Below are positions 1-12,969 of a DNA stretch of 42,877 nt, in pieces. The position numbers were made by a program, and so were the translations under genes. The first letter of the stretch is position 1. Each line of letters opens with the position of its first letter. Source of the DNA: Rodentolepis nana (Eukaryota; Platyhelminthes; Cestoda; Cyclophyllidea; Hymenolepididae); the NCBI GenBank assembly GCA_900617975.1, contig UZAE01012405.1, forward strand, positions 1 through 42,877, read 5' to 3'. The notes beneath the pieces are model-generated. The model ran no database searches. It had not been told where the DNA came from and saw only the letters and a program-made list of their open reading frames with translations.

Positions 1-20
1 ATTTTTTAATCTTGAAAATA

Positions 21-345
21 GGGGTGTGCGATAGACTTACCTCCACGTGGTGCACCCTGGACAACGTATACTCATAAGGCAAAAAAGTCTACTAACCGGC
101 ACTTGACTTCTGACTTCAAACTACCATCACCCCACTGTATGTCATATTCGAATACTTTCACGGTACTCACCTCGCCTTTCTTCTACCTTTTTGTCTGACT
201 CTTTTACATCTTTGTAACACTCTTCTGTCCCCCCCTCTCGACTTTTTTCACTTTGATGTTCCTCCTCCTCTCTGTAAAGCCTGAAGTCAACTAAAGGGCT
301 AATGATAACCATCAAAACGCCTGCCATTTGATATAAATAAATAAA
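21..345 (+). repeat. SINE-like element, copy 1 (full length)
   Basis: First of a family of about 300-bp repeats. The plus-sense unit begins GGGGTGTGCGATAGACTTACC, has a CT-rich 3' half and ends in TTTGATATAAATAAATAAA. Flanks TAATCTTGAAAATA and TTATCTTGGATATTA look like an eroded target-site duplication. The reverse strand opens with an ATG and a 61-codon reading frame, shared in part by other copies. Confidence 0.85.
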
Positions 346-937
346 TTATCTTGGATATTAGTAGATGTGTCTAACAGGAATGCCGATTCGTCAGCGCTTA
401 ATTCTCTATAAAAATTTGGATGGAAAAAAGTGTCTTTGTGATAGAAATTCCCACTCTTAATCATGAAATTCCCACTATTTGGGATGAGAGAAGAAGGAGA
501 ATGAGAAGTCTCAAATTCGCTTTTTTTGAATTACCACAGTCACAGCATAAGTAATTTTTTCAGATTAGGTAATAAACCAATTCATACGTGAAGAATAAAC
601 AGAATTATTGCGCTTGCTGCGAAAAAACATGCAATTAAAAATTCCGTTAGAACCCAGAATTTTTGTGTTTGACAGTTAGCTTTAAGTGTCAAATAGCTCT
701 ACCATACTCAGATCAGACTCATAATACAAGACTGCTGGGTCAGGAAGAAGGCGGTCACAATTGATAAAGAGGCAGTGCCTGTTAGACAAACTCAACCGCA
801 TTTATTTGAGGTATAACTCAAAACATGCCTTATGGGTTTCAACGCTTGTCATTGATCCTTTCACTTTAGGATTCGGCAGTTTTTGATTTACTCTTTAATG
901 AGATCCCCACGGCATGTCATGAAAGATACGTCACTCA

Positions 938-1222
938 ATTTATTTAAAATGGCAGGCGTTTTGATGGTTATCATTACCCCTTTAGTTGACTTCAGGCTTT
1001 ACAGAGGGGAAGGAACATCAAAGTGAAAAAGTCGAGAGGGGGTGGGTGGAACAGAAGAGTGTTTCAAAGACGAAGGTTGAAAAGGTAGAAAAGGGTGAGG
1101 TGCATTGGAGTGATGGTAGTTTGAAGTCAGAAGTCAACTGCCGAATAATAGACTTTTTTGCCGCAAGAGTATACGTTGCCCAGGGTGCACCACGTGCAGG
1201 TAAGTCTAATGCACGTCCCTTT
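938..1222 (-). repeat. SINE-like element, copy 2
   Basis: Same family, reverse orientation: ATGGCAGGCGTTTTGATGG near 950 and GCAGGTAAGTCTAATGCAC near 1195-1215. The 79-codon plus-strand ORF at 986-1225 is just the element's reverse strand with small indels. Confidence 0.85.
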
Positions 1223-1371
1223 TAACATATCATAACAGATAGACATTTTACTTTGGGTCCTTTCAGCCTATAGGGATTTATTAACTTATATTTTTTCAAT
1301 CTGTCCTATATTTACTATTCACCAACTGTGGGATATCGTATTGTAGCGGATTGCTACCTTAGTAGAGCCTG

Positions 1372-1575
1372 ACTGACTCAGAAATCTCTATGGCAGGTCC
1401 TCCTACTGACTCAGAAATCTCTTTGGCAGATTCTCCTACATCTAGACCGACTCAGAAATCTCCATGGCAGATTCTCAAACATCTAGCTACCGGCTCAGAA
1501 ATTTCTATGGCAGATTCTCCAACATCTAGCTAGGAATCAGAAATCTCTATGGCAGATTCTCCAACCTCTAGCTAG
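1372..1575 (-). repeat. Tandem array A inside the LTR
   Basis: About five imperfect copies of a 40-50 bp unit containing CTCAGAAATCTCTATGGCAG and CATCTAGCTAG. The compact LTRs at 17103 and 37286 have one copy. Confidence 0.8.
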
Positions 1576-1611
1576 AGAACAGCTAAGCTATAGCTCAGCT
1601 ATAAAGAAAAC

Positions 1612-2040
1612 AGACGTGTAGCACGGAGCGCGTTTATATCTGTGGCAGATTCTCCTACATCTAGCTAGACTCCCAGAATAGCTAAGCTATAGTCCAGCTA
1701 TAAGGGAAACTGACGTGTAGCACGAAATGCGTTTATTCGGTACGTATATTGCATATAAAGGAAACAGATGTTTAGCACGGAGCACGTTTATTCTACAGAG
1801 GATACAGACGTGTAGCACGGAACATTTATTCAGTAGCGGAAAACAGACGTGTAGCAAGGAATACGTTTATTCGATACGGGAAAACAGACGTGTAGCACGG
1901 AGCACGCTTATTCAGTACGGATTCAGACGTGTAGCACGGAGCACGTTTTTTCAGTACGGGTATCAGACGTGTAGCACGGAGCACGTCTATTCAGTGAGCA
2001 TATTAGGACGTGTAGCACGGAGAACGTTCATTCAGTACGG
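1612..2040 (-). repeat. Tandem array B inside the LTR (about 40-bp unit)
   Basis: Nine occurrences of CAGACGTGTAGCACGGAGCA or a close variant; the later ones sit about 40-41 bp apart (near 1806, 1846, 1887, 1925, 1966, 2007). The compact LTRs have one copy. The unit contains CGTTTATTCA, the reverse of the LTR's TGAATAAACG, so the putative AATAAA polyadenylation signal has been multiplied. Confidence 0.85.
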
Positions 2041-2123
2041 GTATTGCGGATCAAGAGTACACGCAGGGAGCTACTCATGATCAGGATGGGGATTAGGGAG
2101 GTTACTTTATGATCACTGTTTGT

Positions 2124-2300
2124 ACAGTCGCTGCACACAGAGTTGTAAGGCCGCACCTGTTTGTACGATCGCTGCACACAGAGTTATACGGCGCACCTCC
2201 CAATCCTGGCGAACTGCACACAAAGTTGTACGGCCGCACCTCCCAATCCTGGCTTGCACACAGAGTTGTACGGCCGCACCTCCCAATCCTGGCGAGCAGA
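2124..2300 (-). repeat. Tandem array C inside the LTR
   Basis: About four copies of a unit built from CTGCACACAGAGTTGTACGG and CGCACCTCCCAATCCTGGC. The same unit is also amplified in the right-hand LTR at 40181-40688, in the opposite orientation. Confidence 0.8.
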
Positions 2301-2384
2301 AATGCAAGCATACGATGGCGAAAACGCGATAACGTGTCCCATAGTATAAACCATTGTAAGAAAAAAAGAGTATAGAAGTATAGA

Positions 2385-2695
2385 GTATAGACTTACCTCC
2401 ACGTGGAGCACCCTGGGCAACGCATACTCATACGGCAAAAAAAGTCTATTAACCTTCAGTTGACTTCTGACTTCAAACTACCATCACTCCAATGCATGTC
2501 ATATTCGTCTACTTGCATAGTACTCACCTCATCCTTTTCTACCTTTTCAACCTTCGCCTTTGAAACATTCTTCTGTTTCACCCCTCCCCCCTCTCGACTT
2601 TATTCATTTTGATGTTCCTCCTCCCCTTTGTGAAGCCCGAGGTCAACTAAAGGGCTAATGATAAGCATCAAAACGCCTGCCATTCGATATAATTA
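2385..2695 (+). repeat. SINE-like element, copy 3
   Basis: Begins TATAGACTTACCTCCACGTGG, lacking the first dozen bases, and runs to GCCTGCCATTCGATATAATTA. It lies about 40 bp right of the expanded solo LTR. No clear target duplication. Confidence 0.85.
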
Positions 2696-3245
2696 AACTT
2701 TCAATATATCATAGTTCACTAGAGTTCAATCAAAATAAAATCGGGTAAGTTGGACCAATTCGATAGAATAACAGTTAATTGCCCCCTACAATTGTAATGA
2801 CTTTACTATTGAATCTTTTCACACTTATGTAATCTGCATAAACATCAACCCTGTCATTCAGCCATTAGATGGAGAATCTCATCCTTCCAGGCGAAATGAT
2901 CGCTAAAAGTTGCTCTTAAGAGAAATAGGAATATCGTTTTCTCAATCAAAATTGTAGAATCTTCTCATGGCTAAGAATATTTGATAATTTTTACACATTA
3001 ATACCTTTAAACAACTGAAACTCACATATAATTATTGCTTAAAACGCCTTAACTCACCTCATATAACCTCTATGAACCCTGGTGTGAAATGGACAAGCAA
3101 ATCAAATCAAGTGATCGGCAAACTCTCGAATCCAACCACGGAAGCTGGGCTTAGGTACACTTAAATATTTCATTTTGATTTCTGGCCCTGATACGAATGT
3201 AGACTAATTATTTGATGAATTTTTTTATTTCTAATGACAGACTTT
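2696..3245. other. Intergenic, no gene seen
   Basis: AT-rich sequence with no convincing exon, RNA gene or repeat on either strand. Confidence 0.5.
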
Positions 3246-3524
3246 ATGATAGTTGTCATTAGCCCTTCATTTGACTTCGAGTTTCACAGAAAGGAGGAAC
3301 ATCAAAGTCGCAAAAAGTGGTGAGAGGGAACAGAAAAGTGATTCACAGATTCGAAAGAGACAGACAGACACAAAGGTAGAAAAAAAGGTAAGATGAGTTC
3401 TGTGTAAGTGGTGGCATATGACATACAGTGGGGTCATGGTAGTTTGAAGTCGGAATTCAACTATCGGTTTATAGGCATTTTTGCCCAGAGTGGACCACGC
3501 GGAGGTAAGTCTATCGCACAGGCA
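3246..3524 (-). repeat. SINE-like element, copy 4
   Basis: Reverse-orientation copy running from ATGATAGTTGTCATTAGCCC to GGAGGTAAGTCTATCGCAC. The A-rich tail end is missing or mutated. Confidence 0.85.
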
Positions 3525-5195
3525 ATTATTTGAAGAATGAAAGCGTATTAATGATTTTAGTTTATTATTTACGATCAAGCTAACTCAGAATCGATTTATT
3601 AAAAGTAAATCCTTTTAAAAAGGAAATATTTGGTTATAGTAATGGGGTGTTTTACATTTAAAAAAGCGAAAATTTGTTGGACTTGTTACCTATTGAATTA
3701 TCGCCAAGAATTAAACTAATACTAAACGTTGATAAGAAATGTTTCCAACGATAAAAAAGAAATTAAGCTAATTTGAGCACAATAGTTAGGAATGAAGGGC
3801 TATCGATTCAATTTTAGAAGCATTTTAAGGAATGTTAATGTCTACAAAATGTGAGAAAATCAGGAGAAAATTCGAGGCAAGATTTGCTCATATTCATATC
3901 ACCTTTACGTCAAAGTCAAGGTTCGTTACTATCTGATGTTACAGTAACAAGATCCCGCAACGTTTACTTCCAACGATCCATGTAGATTGAGATCACTTCC
4001 AAATGATCTGTTCACTGAAAGAAAAATCGACTCCTGTGATAGGACTAACTTGTTGATTAACTCATTTGCTACTTACAAATTAATGGAATCACATAGTTTT
4101 TCCACAGACCCTCGTTTTTCTTTCAGAAATTAGTGATGTCACACAGTTAAGGTCCTTGTCTCTCAGCTGAAATTGACACAACTACTGAAGTGTGCCTTTT
4201 AATACCACAATAACTATGCTTATTTATTTAAAATAATTGAAATTTTATATATAATAATTTTCAATTGGCTAGAAAGCTTTACTTATTACAACACCAAATA
4301 TAAGATCAGAAATTGACAGCAAAGTATATACCATTAGCGAGCTGATGTGACTTGCAAAACGCGCACATATTTCACACAACTAAACTGTAATTTTCAGCTA
4401 ATTTTTGCATCTACTGTAAAGAGTCAAGATTCTAGGCTCATGCCAAAGAATTCACAAGGATTTCGTGTGAAAAATTTTGTCCTTGTAAACAAGATAATGA
4501 GTGGCTTTTACACTGTTTCTCAAACATTCACCATAACAATTCAATTATTGTCACACAAAGTCAACATCAAAATACCTTGATATTAATTAAATCCGGGCCT
4601 CAAAATGACTCCTCCGAAAAAATGGAAAATGTGAATGGAAGGTATTTATGAGCGCATATAAGAATCTCCAATCATACGCTTTGATATGGCTTGGAGCTAA
4701 TCTATCGAGAAACTCACATTCTCTCACTTGTATGTTGGTCAGTATTAGCCCGTAAGATGGCTCATCAGCACCACTTAGCGAGTTCTATGAGAACTGATCC
4801 TACGGTTGGTTGGCCAGTGAATGCTCAGTAAAGCCACCTTGATGAGCAACTAGAACAATATTGTCCCCTCTTTAACTAGTAATACTAGGTAGAATACTCA
4901 GCGTTCGCAGATGAATTTGTATTGCGAAGAACTTCCCTATATAAATTTACCCAATGTCCTGATAGCATTTTGAGTAGTTCTGTCAAATCGACAGAAGATG
5001 GCACTTTCATTTCATCAGCCTCCTTTCATCATTGGCGAAAAGAGAGCAACAATATGTCAAAGAAGAGTTCTGTATGATTTATTACCAACTCTTTTGCGCA
5101 TTTCGCGCTGTTAAGATGCTTCAAATTGTGAGTATGTTTGCGAATAGATCTTCAGACTAATAAGTGTTGGTAATAGAGGTGGTTGGAACACTTTT
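3525..5195. other. Intergenic, downstream of CFAP91
   Basis: About 1.7 kb of AT-rich DNA. The only ORF of note (4347-4580, 77 codons, plus strand) has no recognisable domain and a composition like the surrounding DNA. I see no gene here. Confidence 0.5.
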
Positions 5196-8100
5196 TTACT
5201 TCGCATCTAAAGAAGAGTCCTCGACTTGCTCGTCAGCATTTGGTGCCATCATCTCATTGTTGATCGCTTCATCATCCACCGATACACTTTGATCTATCCT
5301 CAACTCCTGGTAGCCACGGATTTGAGCACTCAATTGGTTGGATTCAAGCTCGTCGAATATTTCTTGATGCGCGGCATTCAGATACTTACGTTCTTGGCGT
5401 TGGAGTTCTTCACGATAGAAGCGTCGATTAACCTAGATATATGCATAAAATAGTTACCTTCTGATGAATTTTAAAAAATAAATGACGTAACATTATCTAT
5501 TAGAGGGAAATGGATAGGCAATTATGTTTGATCATACCAGCTCTCATTGCCATATCTTTACTAGATAAAGCGATTCCAAGCAGTAACATCAAACAGTTAC
5601 TTCCTAAATGCAAGAAATCCTAACAGCAATTTATTTGAGCACATTTGAAGCATTTCGAGCCCCTCTTATGAGAGGATCACATGAAGTACACCTCTAGATG
5701 ACCAGCGTTAATTACAATGAAATGGTACGTTAGTCAACACTAACTAGTGATCTGAATATTCTTCTTAATGTGGTAGTATTCTGTGCAAATCCAACTTTAA
5801 AACATGCTTAATTATTAATTTAAAGTGCATTTTAAGTCAGTTCGAGTCGTAACATCTTAGCAACACCTTCAAATCATTGCTCATTTTAAGACAGTTGGGT
5901 GTCAGTTTCTTTGCCAAGATTAACAAGTTACATAGCATTATATGACATTTCCAGCAAGTTAAAAGCAAGAAAATGCGTAAAATTTCAAATCTCAGTGGCG
6001 TTTTATAAAATCACACCCTCTGAATTTTAATTAACTAGAAAAAATATACACTAAGTCGGCATGTGCAAATTGCAAGAATTGCTTTCAACTCTGTGCACTT
6101 TGGAAAAGTGTAAGTGTTAGCACATGCATTTTGGCGTAATCCTGGGACAAAAACGCGAAAAATCACTGAAAAGAACACTCCCAGGGAAATTGCAATAAAC
6201 AGTGAATACAAACTGAAGAAATTATAATTCTTCAATTCTAATTGAGCATCGAGTGTATGAAAATGAATATCTTGAAATTCGTGTGGACTTCTCCCAACTC
6301 AGAGACTGTGAAATCGATACTAATCGATACAAATTGAGTGAGGTGGGTGGTCGTTCCCACAAAGAGGGGCCTTGGGACATTTAACCTCCATTGAAGTCAA
6401 GTGTGCCTAGAATTTTTTTGATAAGTGATTTGAATTGGTGAGGATTTCAAGAAATAAGGGAGAATTGTAATTCATTAAATTTTCTTAAACACATGGAATA
6501 TCATGTTCAACTTTGGTAATAGTTGGGCAGTTTAGAATTCATCAGCGAAATTTTTTTCTGGAAGAAATGGATAAACAAGTGCTTTAATGACTTCGTTTTA
6601 AAACAAATCAGGGAGTGTATTAGGATAATAATTGTGAGGAGTTTGATTCGGGGAACTCGAGATTTTATTTGCAATTTTTCAGCTCAGGTTTAAGTCATTT
6701 TACTAATCTTTATAATTGGTTTAATTATATACAACTCCCAGACCTGAACAGCGCTGCAGTAAAGGTTGCATTAAAAGAAATTATGAGCAGTGTTGTCAAC
6801 GGCGTTTTACTATATGACAATTTGCCTTTCCCTAACGCCTATTAATTGGTGGTTCGAATTTAATACTGGTGTTTACTAATGTGGAGCAGAAATTCATACA
6901 ATGTTATATTGGTCACTTCTAGTCTGAAAATTAGCAATTTTGAATTTCACTGAGGGGTGAAGGGTATTTATATCTTCCATATAAGGGGTGTGCGGTAGAC
7001 TTACCTTCATGTGGTGCACCCTGGGCAACGTATACTCATACGGCAAGAAAGTCTATTAACCGGCAGTTGACTTCTCACTTCAAATTACCATCACCCCATT
7101 GTATGTCATATTCCACCATTTGATATAAATAAAATTTCAATGTTCGTTATTTATTTCCTTTAAAGTGGAACTTTGTATTTTGAGTGATGAAAATTGATTT
7201 ACTGAAACACTGTCAAAATGGTATACACGACTAAATTTATAAAATAGACGAACAGATCTCCCTACCTTCAAGGCTGCCATCAGCTTGTTTAACGCGAATA
7301 GTGCATAGGATCTTTGGAAATTGCAAATCTCTTAATGCTTGATTTTTGAACCTATTATTTGTGTGTAAGCTCTCAATTATACCCACTGAATGAGACTTTA
7401 GATGAATCATTGGAAAATAAACTGCTGATCAAATTCCGAATTGAGTTCCTGAGACTGAATGTGGGGTCACTGGAATAGCTCACAGACGCCTGTGAGAGAA
7501 TTCAATCAGAGAATTTTATTCATGAGAGCTAAACACAAATAAATGCCGGCAATTCACTACTTCCATAGTTCTTTGATTGACGTAAAATGCATAGTCGAAG
7601 TCTTTAGAATTAAAATCATGTTGCATTTAGAAAGCAAAATATGGGTATTCAATGAGGTTTATATAAGGAATGTCAAAACTTATATTTAAAATAACCTTCG
7701 ACAAAAGGAAAACCTTATAAATCTAATCAAAAAAGAAAATTCTCTTTCAACTCTTCACTTGGATATGCTTTTTAGGCGCCAGTATCCATTCAAACGAATC
7801 AGGCGGACGGGATGCGTGATGCATCTGATCAAATTTTTTGAAATACGATACTTGAACTGTTAACAAGAAGTGAATTCTAAGGAAAGATATCAATTAATAC
7901 ATCGGGCTCTTTTGGAAGAAATTGATAATAACTGGCTATTGATTAAACACTTAAGTAGTCTACCCATACCTCAGGAATAAGGAAATTGTAGACTAATTCA
8001 GCAGCCTCTTCTTCATGAGTCAGATTTTGTTCTGTTTCCTTGACGTCTACTGTCCACTGTTTGGCAAGTTCCTCAATTTCATCAGTGGCTATCAGTTCTG

Positions 8101-8551
8101 CTGAATATTCCATGGCATAACTGAGAAGAGCTTCAAAATATCCATCAGCTGTATCCTGGTGCACTTTAAGAATCTGAAGGAGGTAAAGAATGGAGTTATA
8201 AAAAATTATATTAATAAGAGTTCATAAGGACTTTGCGACTCTATTTAAATTTGGGGGCGGGGGAGTTTAAAAGACGCTATAATTTAACTACTTCCTTTAA
8301 ATCACGGGGAAAGGACCCTGAATGAAGGAAAATGTGCTTTCAAAGTTACAGACATTTCATTCAGAGCTCATGACTTTCCAAGCTAAAGTTGCATTTGATC
8401 AGAGGGGATAGAAATCGCAGTAAAACGTTCCGACCGAAAATTATCACGTTTAAACTTATCTTATAGACTTATGGCATCGGAATTGGCTTAACAATGCTAT
8501 TGTCACAACACACGGCAATCTTTGACCTGAAGAGGCTTTGAAAGAAAGTGC

Positions 8552-8582
<31 letters not shown>

Positions 8583-11500
8583 TTATATTTACAAGAAGAT
8601 TTGTATTTATACCATTATGGTAACATTTAATTCTGAGGAAAGATCAAGATCGAATCATATTCTAACCTTTATTCTACAATAAACGATTTTATTAAATTAG
8701 GGGGTGAGTGATAGATTTACCTCTACGAGGTGTACCCTGGGCAACCTATATCCATGCAGCGAAAAAGCCGATTCACCGACAGTTGACTTCTGGCTTCATA
8801 CTACCATCACCCCACCGTAAGTCATATTCCACCACTTTCACAGTACTCACCTTTCCTTTTTTCTACCCTTGTGTCTGTCTCTCTTACATCTTTGAAACAC
8901 TCTTCTGCATCCCCCCCTCTCGAATTTTTCAATTTGATGTTCCTTCCCCTCTGTGAAGCATGAAGCCAACTAAAGGGCTAATGACAACCATCAACACGCC
9001 TGCCATTCGATATAAATAAATTTTATTAAATAACATTGTAAACTGTTACCTTACTCAAATAGTTAGCCTATATTTTCCTGACATCGATGTCCATGGTTTT
9101 ATTAAAACTCCAGCAACCTCACATTTTTCTTCAGTTATACAAATGTTTCTAATAACAAAAAATTAAAATCCCATTCTGACATAATCGTCTCCATCTCAAG
9201 TTAATTTTTAAAACTTATTTACATGCAACTTGCAAATTCCAAGTTATTTATTACATTTTAATCTTAGCAGATAAGAAACAACCCAAAGTTGCTCTCTTAT
9301 ATTTATTAGGAACGCTAAAATTGGTAAGTCTTCCTGCTAGAAAGAAGGAGGGATATATTCATTATCGATTTTCTAAGGTGAGGGAAACGAACTATCAAAA
9401 TAACGGGTCCCACTTATATCTACCGAGAATTTAAATAGTTAATGAATATTCGGGCTGTTAATTTAAACAAAATCGAAGTTTATAGTTTAGTGACTTTTGG
9501 ATATTGATTTAACTGGCGCTACAGCAAGCTCTTACCATGTGGTATATCAATGACTCTGAATATGGGCGAAATCGTTATGACTTTCAGCTCATTTGAGTTT
9601 TGGCATTATTTATTTACCATGCTATTCGGTTTCTCAAAGAATGGGATATTCACTTTATAGTAACCCCAACAATTCGACTAAGGTAATAAATACTCCACAA
9701 TTGTCTTTCATCGAAAGTTGCATAAATTGGATAAATGCTTAAATTCGAAAAGCGATCAACACCCTTCATATATCAAGCGCTTAAGAGTTTAAGTTATCAC
9801 ATTTAATAAGCTCACTTGTTTGAAGAACTCTTCTTGCTCACGCCTTCTTCGTAATTCCCATTGACGTCTTGAACTCTCCTCAACTTCTCGCATTCTTCGT
9901 TCCTCCCGAGCACGATGAACAAACTCACTAAGTCGTTGATCCACAATCAGTCGATCAAGTTCTTTACTCAGGAGATCTAACATATTTCCAAGAACTGTGG
10001 TATCTAGTCGCTCAAGAATTTCGTGAGTTTTATCGTTCTACCAAAGGAAGTATATTAATGTTAAAATTAAAAACACCAAAGGGAAGATGTCTATTTAAAT
10101 ATTTTCAATTGCTTACCTCATATTTGAGATTCTCAAATCGAGTCTGCTCTATTCGAATTTGAAGCATTTGACGGCGTTTCTCGGCTCGCTCGTCTTTAAC
10201 TAAGGCATGAGTAGATCGTAGTTCATCGATTAGGAGCTGTCGCCTTAGCCTGGCCTCGCGCATCATGGTTTGGATAGCGCGACCACGGATTAGTCTTTGC
10301 AAATTGAGTATTGCCACATTAACCTCTTCTTTTGATTTCTAAAATTTGGGCAGAAATAACTGGTTCCAAGAAAAATAACAATCACATTTGATAGACTTAA
10401 CTTTTAGTCCCCCCCCCCTATATCTTGGCTGTACTTTGTAGAATATTAATTAAATAAAAAAGATATATAAAGCTATTATTTAAGATATCAAGAATATTTC
10501 AAGTGTGATCTTTCCAAGTTAAAATTTCATTAATACTAATGTTGGCTCGAAGACGTTTCAACTGCCCACCTCCTATTTATTAACTTACAAGTGAATTTCT
10601 TGACTCAGAACACATTTCCTCAGTGTCTACATTCTTCTCTAATCATCGCATTGACTCCCTCTAACTCGGCTATACGTTTCCATTTAGGTATGAACGAAAT
10701 GGAGTCCGTTTATTAAGCCAATATGATGCAATTGGGCCTAAATTAGGCTCATAAATTATGGCAAATTAAGCGACTTCTTGGTGAAATATTTAGCAATTCC
10801 AGACGTTGGACATCCGTATTTGGTAGTTATGTGGCACAACAAGGTCACTAAGGGAGCATTTTGTGATGCTCCTTTAGGAAAAAAGATGAATGCTCTGTAA
10901 ACTCCATGTCGACATGTATCTATTAAATTATAAAAGCATTTTAGGCAAAGTCAGTCCTTTCAATAAATGTACACCGATGTTGATCAAATCATTCAGCACT
11001 GTTGGGACAGACGTATATGCTGGTGGCTATCACTCTATTGGTTTCTGCAAATCACTACAGTACTTGTGACTTTGATCCATTTAATTTCATTTAAAATTAA
11101 CCTCTAGTGGGCTTCTCAAGCATTTTCATGGAACTGTTTTAGGACGAAACTATGCTATTGCCAGTACAATCATCTTTTTTATAAACGAAAATCGCACTTA
11201 CGTCAATTTCTGGAATCGAAGGAGTAAGAGGTCGAGGTGGGTGCTTTTCAATTCTGAATAGATAGCGGAAAGGCTTGGGTGGTTCGGTATCAGTACAGCG
11301 TTGGGCTTCCATGTACTGTAAATGTAAAAATAAAAAAGCACCTATAAATTGAAAAACTGACAATTTCAATGGAAAATATGTTTTTAGGTTGTCAAATGCT
11401 TACCTTATGCAAGGATTCCAGCTTGCTCTGCCAACGAGCAAACTGCTTTAGAGAACCGTCTTTGTTGTACTTTGAAGCTGTCTTGATGTCTATCTGAATG

Positions 11501-12969
11501 TTCTTCGTTTTGTCAGAAATTAACTTTTCCATTTCCGAAAGACCTGTTATAAAACAGGGCAACATTAAAACCCCATGAAATCTTTAATTTATATCTGATT
11601 AGCAATAAAAGTACGGAGTTTGACGATTTTGCGACTTTTTGTAAAGTCAAGGGACACGGGGCCGAAAATCAGTTGCCACCCACTAAGTGCGCGAAATGAA
11701 CAAACAGTGACTTCTAGGATTAATTCACACCTTCCACCAGAGAGTTCTATAGCGCTACCACTCTACTCAGAGCGAATATATATGTATATATGCTTTAGGG
11801 GTATTGGGAGTGAAAATTCGAATAATCAAATATTATCAATCAATAAAATAATAGCTTAATAAATTATTAACGCAAAAGGGGAAATATAAATAGCACTAAT
11901 CACCTTCGAGAGTTTCAAGGAACTGGCTACGAACTTTGAATATACCCTCTTTACCCCCTTTCCGAGGAGCAGAAAGGAGCGTTGGCAAGCAGGGCTCTGA
12001 AAATAGATCGATCATGTCGGGTTTTGGACCGCGTTGTTTCTTCTCCCTATTGTAAATCATTCTACGGATTTCTAGTAAATAGAATATTAAGCTATGTTAC
12101 TTATGTAAATTAAGTAAAGAGTTTGAAATTCAGAAATTAAAATTGTAGCAAACCCTCAGCGCATTTTGAGCGAATTTTTTCAATAGCTTTAACTTTCTGT
12201 TTTTCTCGTTGAACCAGTAACCTGTGAAGTTTCTTGTTATTTATTGCCTCACGATTCTTTTGTTGATTACACATAAGCTGAGTTATAACCTGAAATCGAA
12301 GCTCCTGAAGACTACATTCAAGGAAAGAGGGGTTCAACTTAGTTCTTTCACAATGAAATGAGTTGGTAGCCCTAATTGACAAATATACTTACGCATCTAT
12401 TTCAAGAGCTCTTTTTTCCCAGTCCTCGACCTCGAAATTACGACGCATTCGAATTCTCTCTTTCAATGGAAGTGTAGCAATTATTGCCTCCATTGCTCGT
12501 CTCTCTTCTTCCCGTTCAATTTTATCAAGTTCCTTTAGCCCGACTGGCAATCCACTGCCATATTTAAGATTAGCGAGATGAAGAATCCGTGGGCTTTTAC
12601 CAACTGGAATTGTATATTCGGGAGAGTAGGGAATGGTCTGTGCTTCAGAGTCTCGGTATAGAGTCTGAGTACCACGACTTATTTTGTTTGTGTCGTTCGA
12701 ATTGCACTGATATCTGCATATACTCTATATAAAAAATTATAATGATTTTTTTTCCTAATTTTGAATATTTCTTAAAGCAAACGAACAAGGACCTTAATTT
12801 TTGTTTTCAAAAAATTTTGACTATTCTTGCAAAATAATCCGAAAGCTGAATAATTCTGGAGAAATTGACATCTAAAATATTTTACCAATAATTATATTTA
12901 CTTAAGTTCGCTGACTGTTTTTTGCACTAGTTCATTGCTCATCTGATTTGCAGTTTGGAGGTTTGAAAG
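5196..12969 (-). CDS. CFAP91: CFAP91 (MAATS1/AAT-1), cilia- and flagella-associated protein 91
   Basis: CFAP91 belongs to the calmodulin- and spoke-associated complex at the base of radial spokes in motile cilia and sperm tails (family knowledge). Phase-consistent exons, 5' to 3': 12902-12969 (tentative), 12393-12713, 12154-12311, 11904-12071, 11404-11543, 11202-11315, 10117-10338, 9816-10037, 7970-8173, 5196-5432 (stop TAA 5196-5198). Diagnostic segments: GTQTLYRDSEAQT and YSPEYTIP (near residue 25 of the model), GSGLPVGLKELDKIERE, an IQ-like LNLQRLIRGRAIQ, MLDLLSKELDRL, AAELVYNFLIPE and RKYLNAAHQEI. The protein is charged and helical with many Arg/Glu runs, as expected for a coiled-coil axonemal protein. 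The model gives about 608 residues from the Met in the first exon, against about 767 in human: the human N-terminal 150 or so residues before the GTQT motif were not found in the 1 kb up to the next gene. Introns of 2.5 and 1.6 kb hold SINE copies 5 and 6. The donor after 12154 is a non-consensus GTTTGC. Confidence 0.93.
6985..7134 (+). repeat. SINE-like element, copy 5, internally deleted
   Basis: The 5' half (GGGGTGTGCGGTAGACTTACC to GTATGTCATATTCC) is joined straight to the 3' tail (ACCATTTGATATAAATAAAA), so the CT-rich middle is gone. It lies in the last intron of CFAP91, antisense to the gene. Confidence 0.85.
8552..8591. repeat. (TA)n / TATATT microsatellite
   Basis: Simple TA run passing into TTATATTTATATTTA, in a CFAP91 intron. 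Confidence 0.9.
8698..9020 (+). repeat. SINE-like element, copy 6, with 11-bp target duplication
   Basis: Full-length copy ending TCGATATAAATAAA, flanked by a perfect TTTTATTAAAT at 8687-8697 and 9021-9031. Variable-length duplication plus A-rich 3' tail is the signature of LINE-driven target-primed insertion. In a CFAP91 intron, antisense to the gene. Confidence 0.92.

Larger units (their letters stand above)
1342..2343 (-). mobile_element. Solo LTR of a CsRn1-like gypsy element, expanded to 1 kb
   Basis: Reads TGTAGCGGATTGCTACC at the left and ends GATAACGTGTCCCATA at the right, the reverse complement of the LTR at 37286-37627 (342 bp). It is flanked by a 4-bp direct repeat GTAT (1338-1341 and 2344-2347), as expected for integrase insertion followed by LTR-LTR recombination. 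The extra length comes from three internal tandem arrays (about 1372-1575, 1612-2040 and 2124-2300). No coding sequence remains; ORFs here are repeat artefacts. Confidence 0.85.

Noticed and set aside
1727..2375. ORFs of 60-117 codons on both strands
   Set aside because: Products of the LTR tandem arrays; the repeat period makes open frames by chance.
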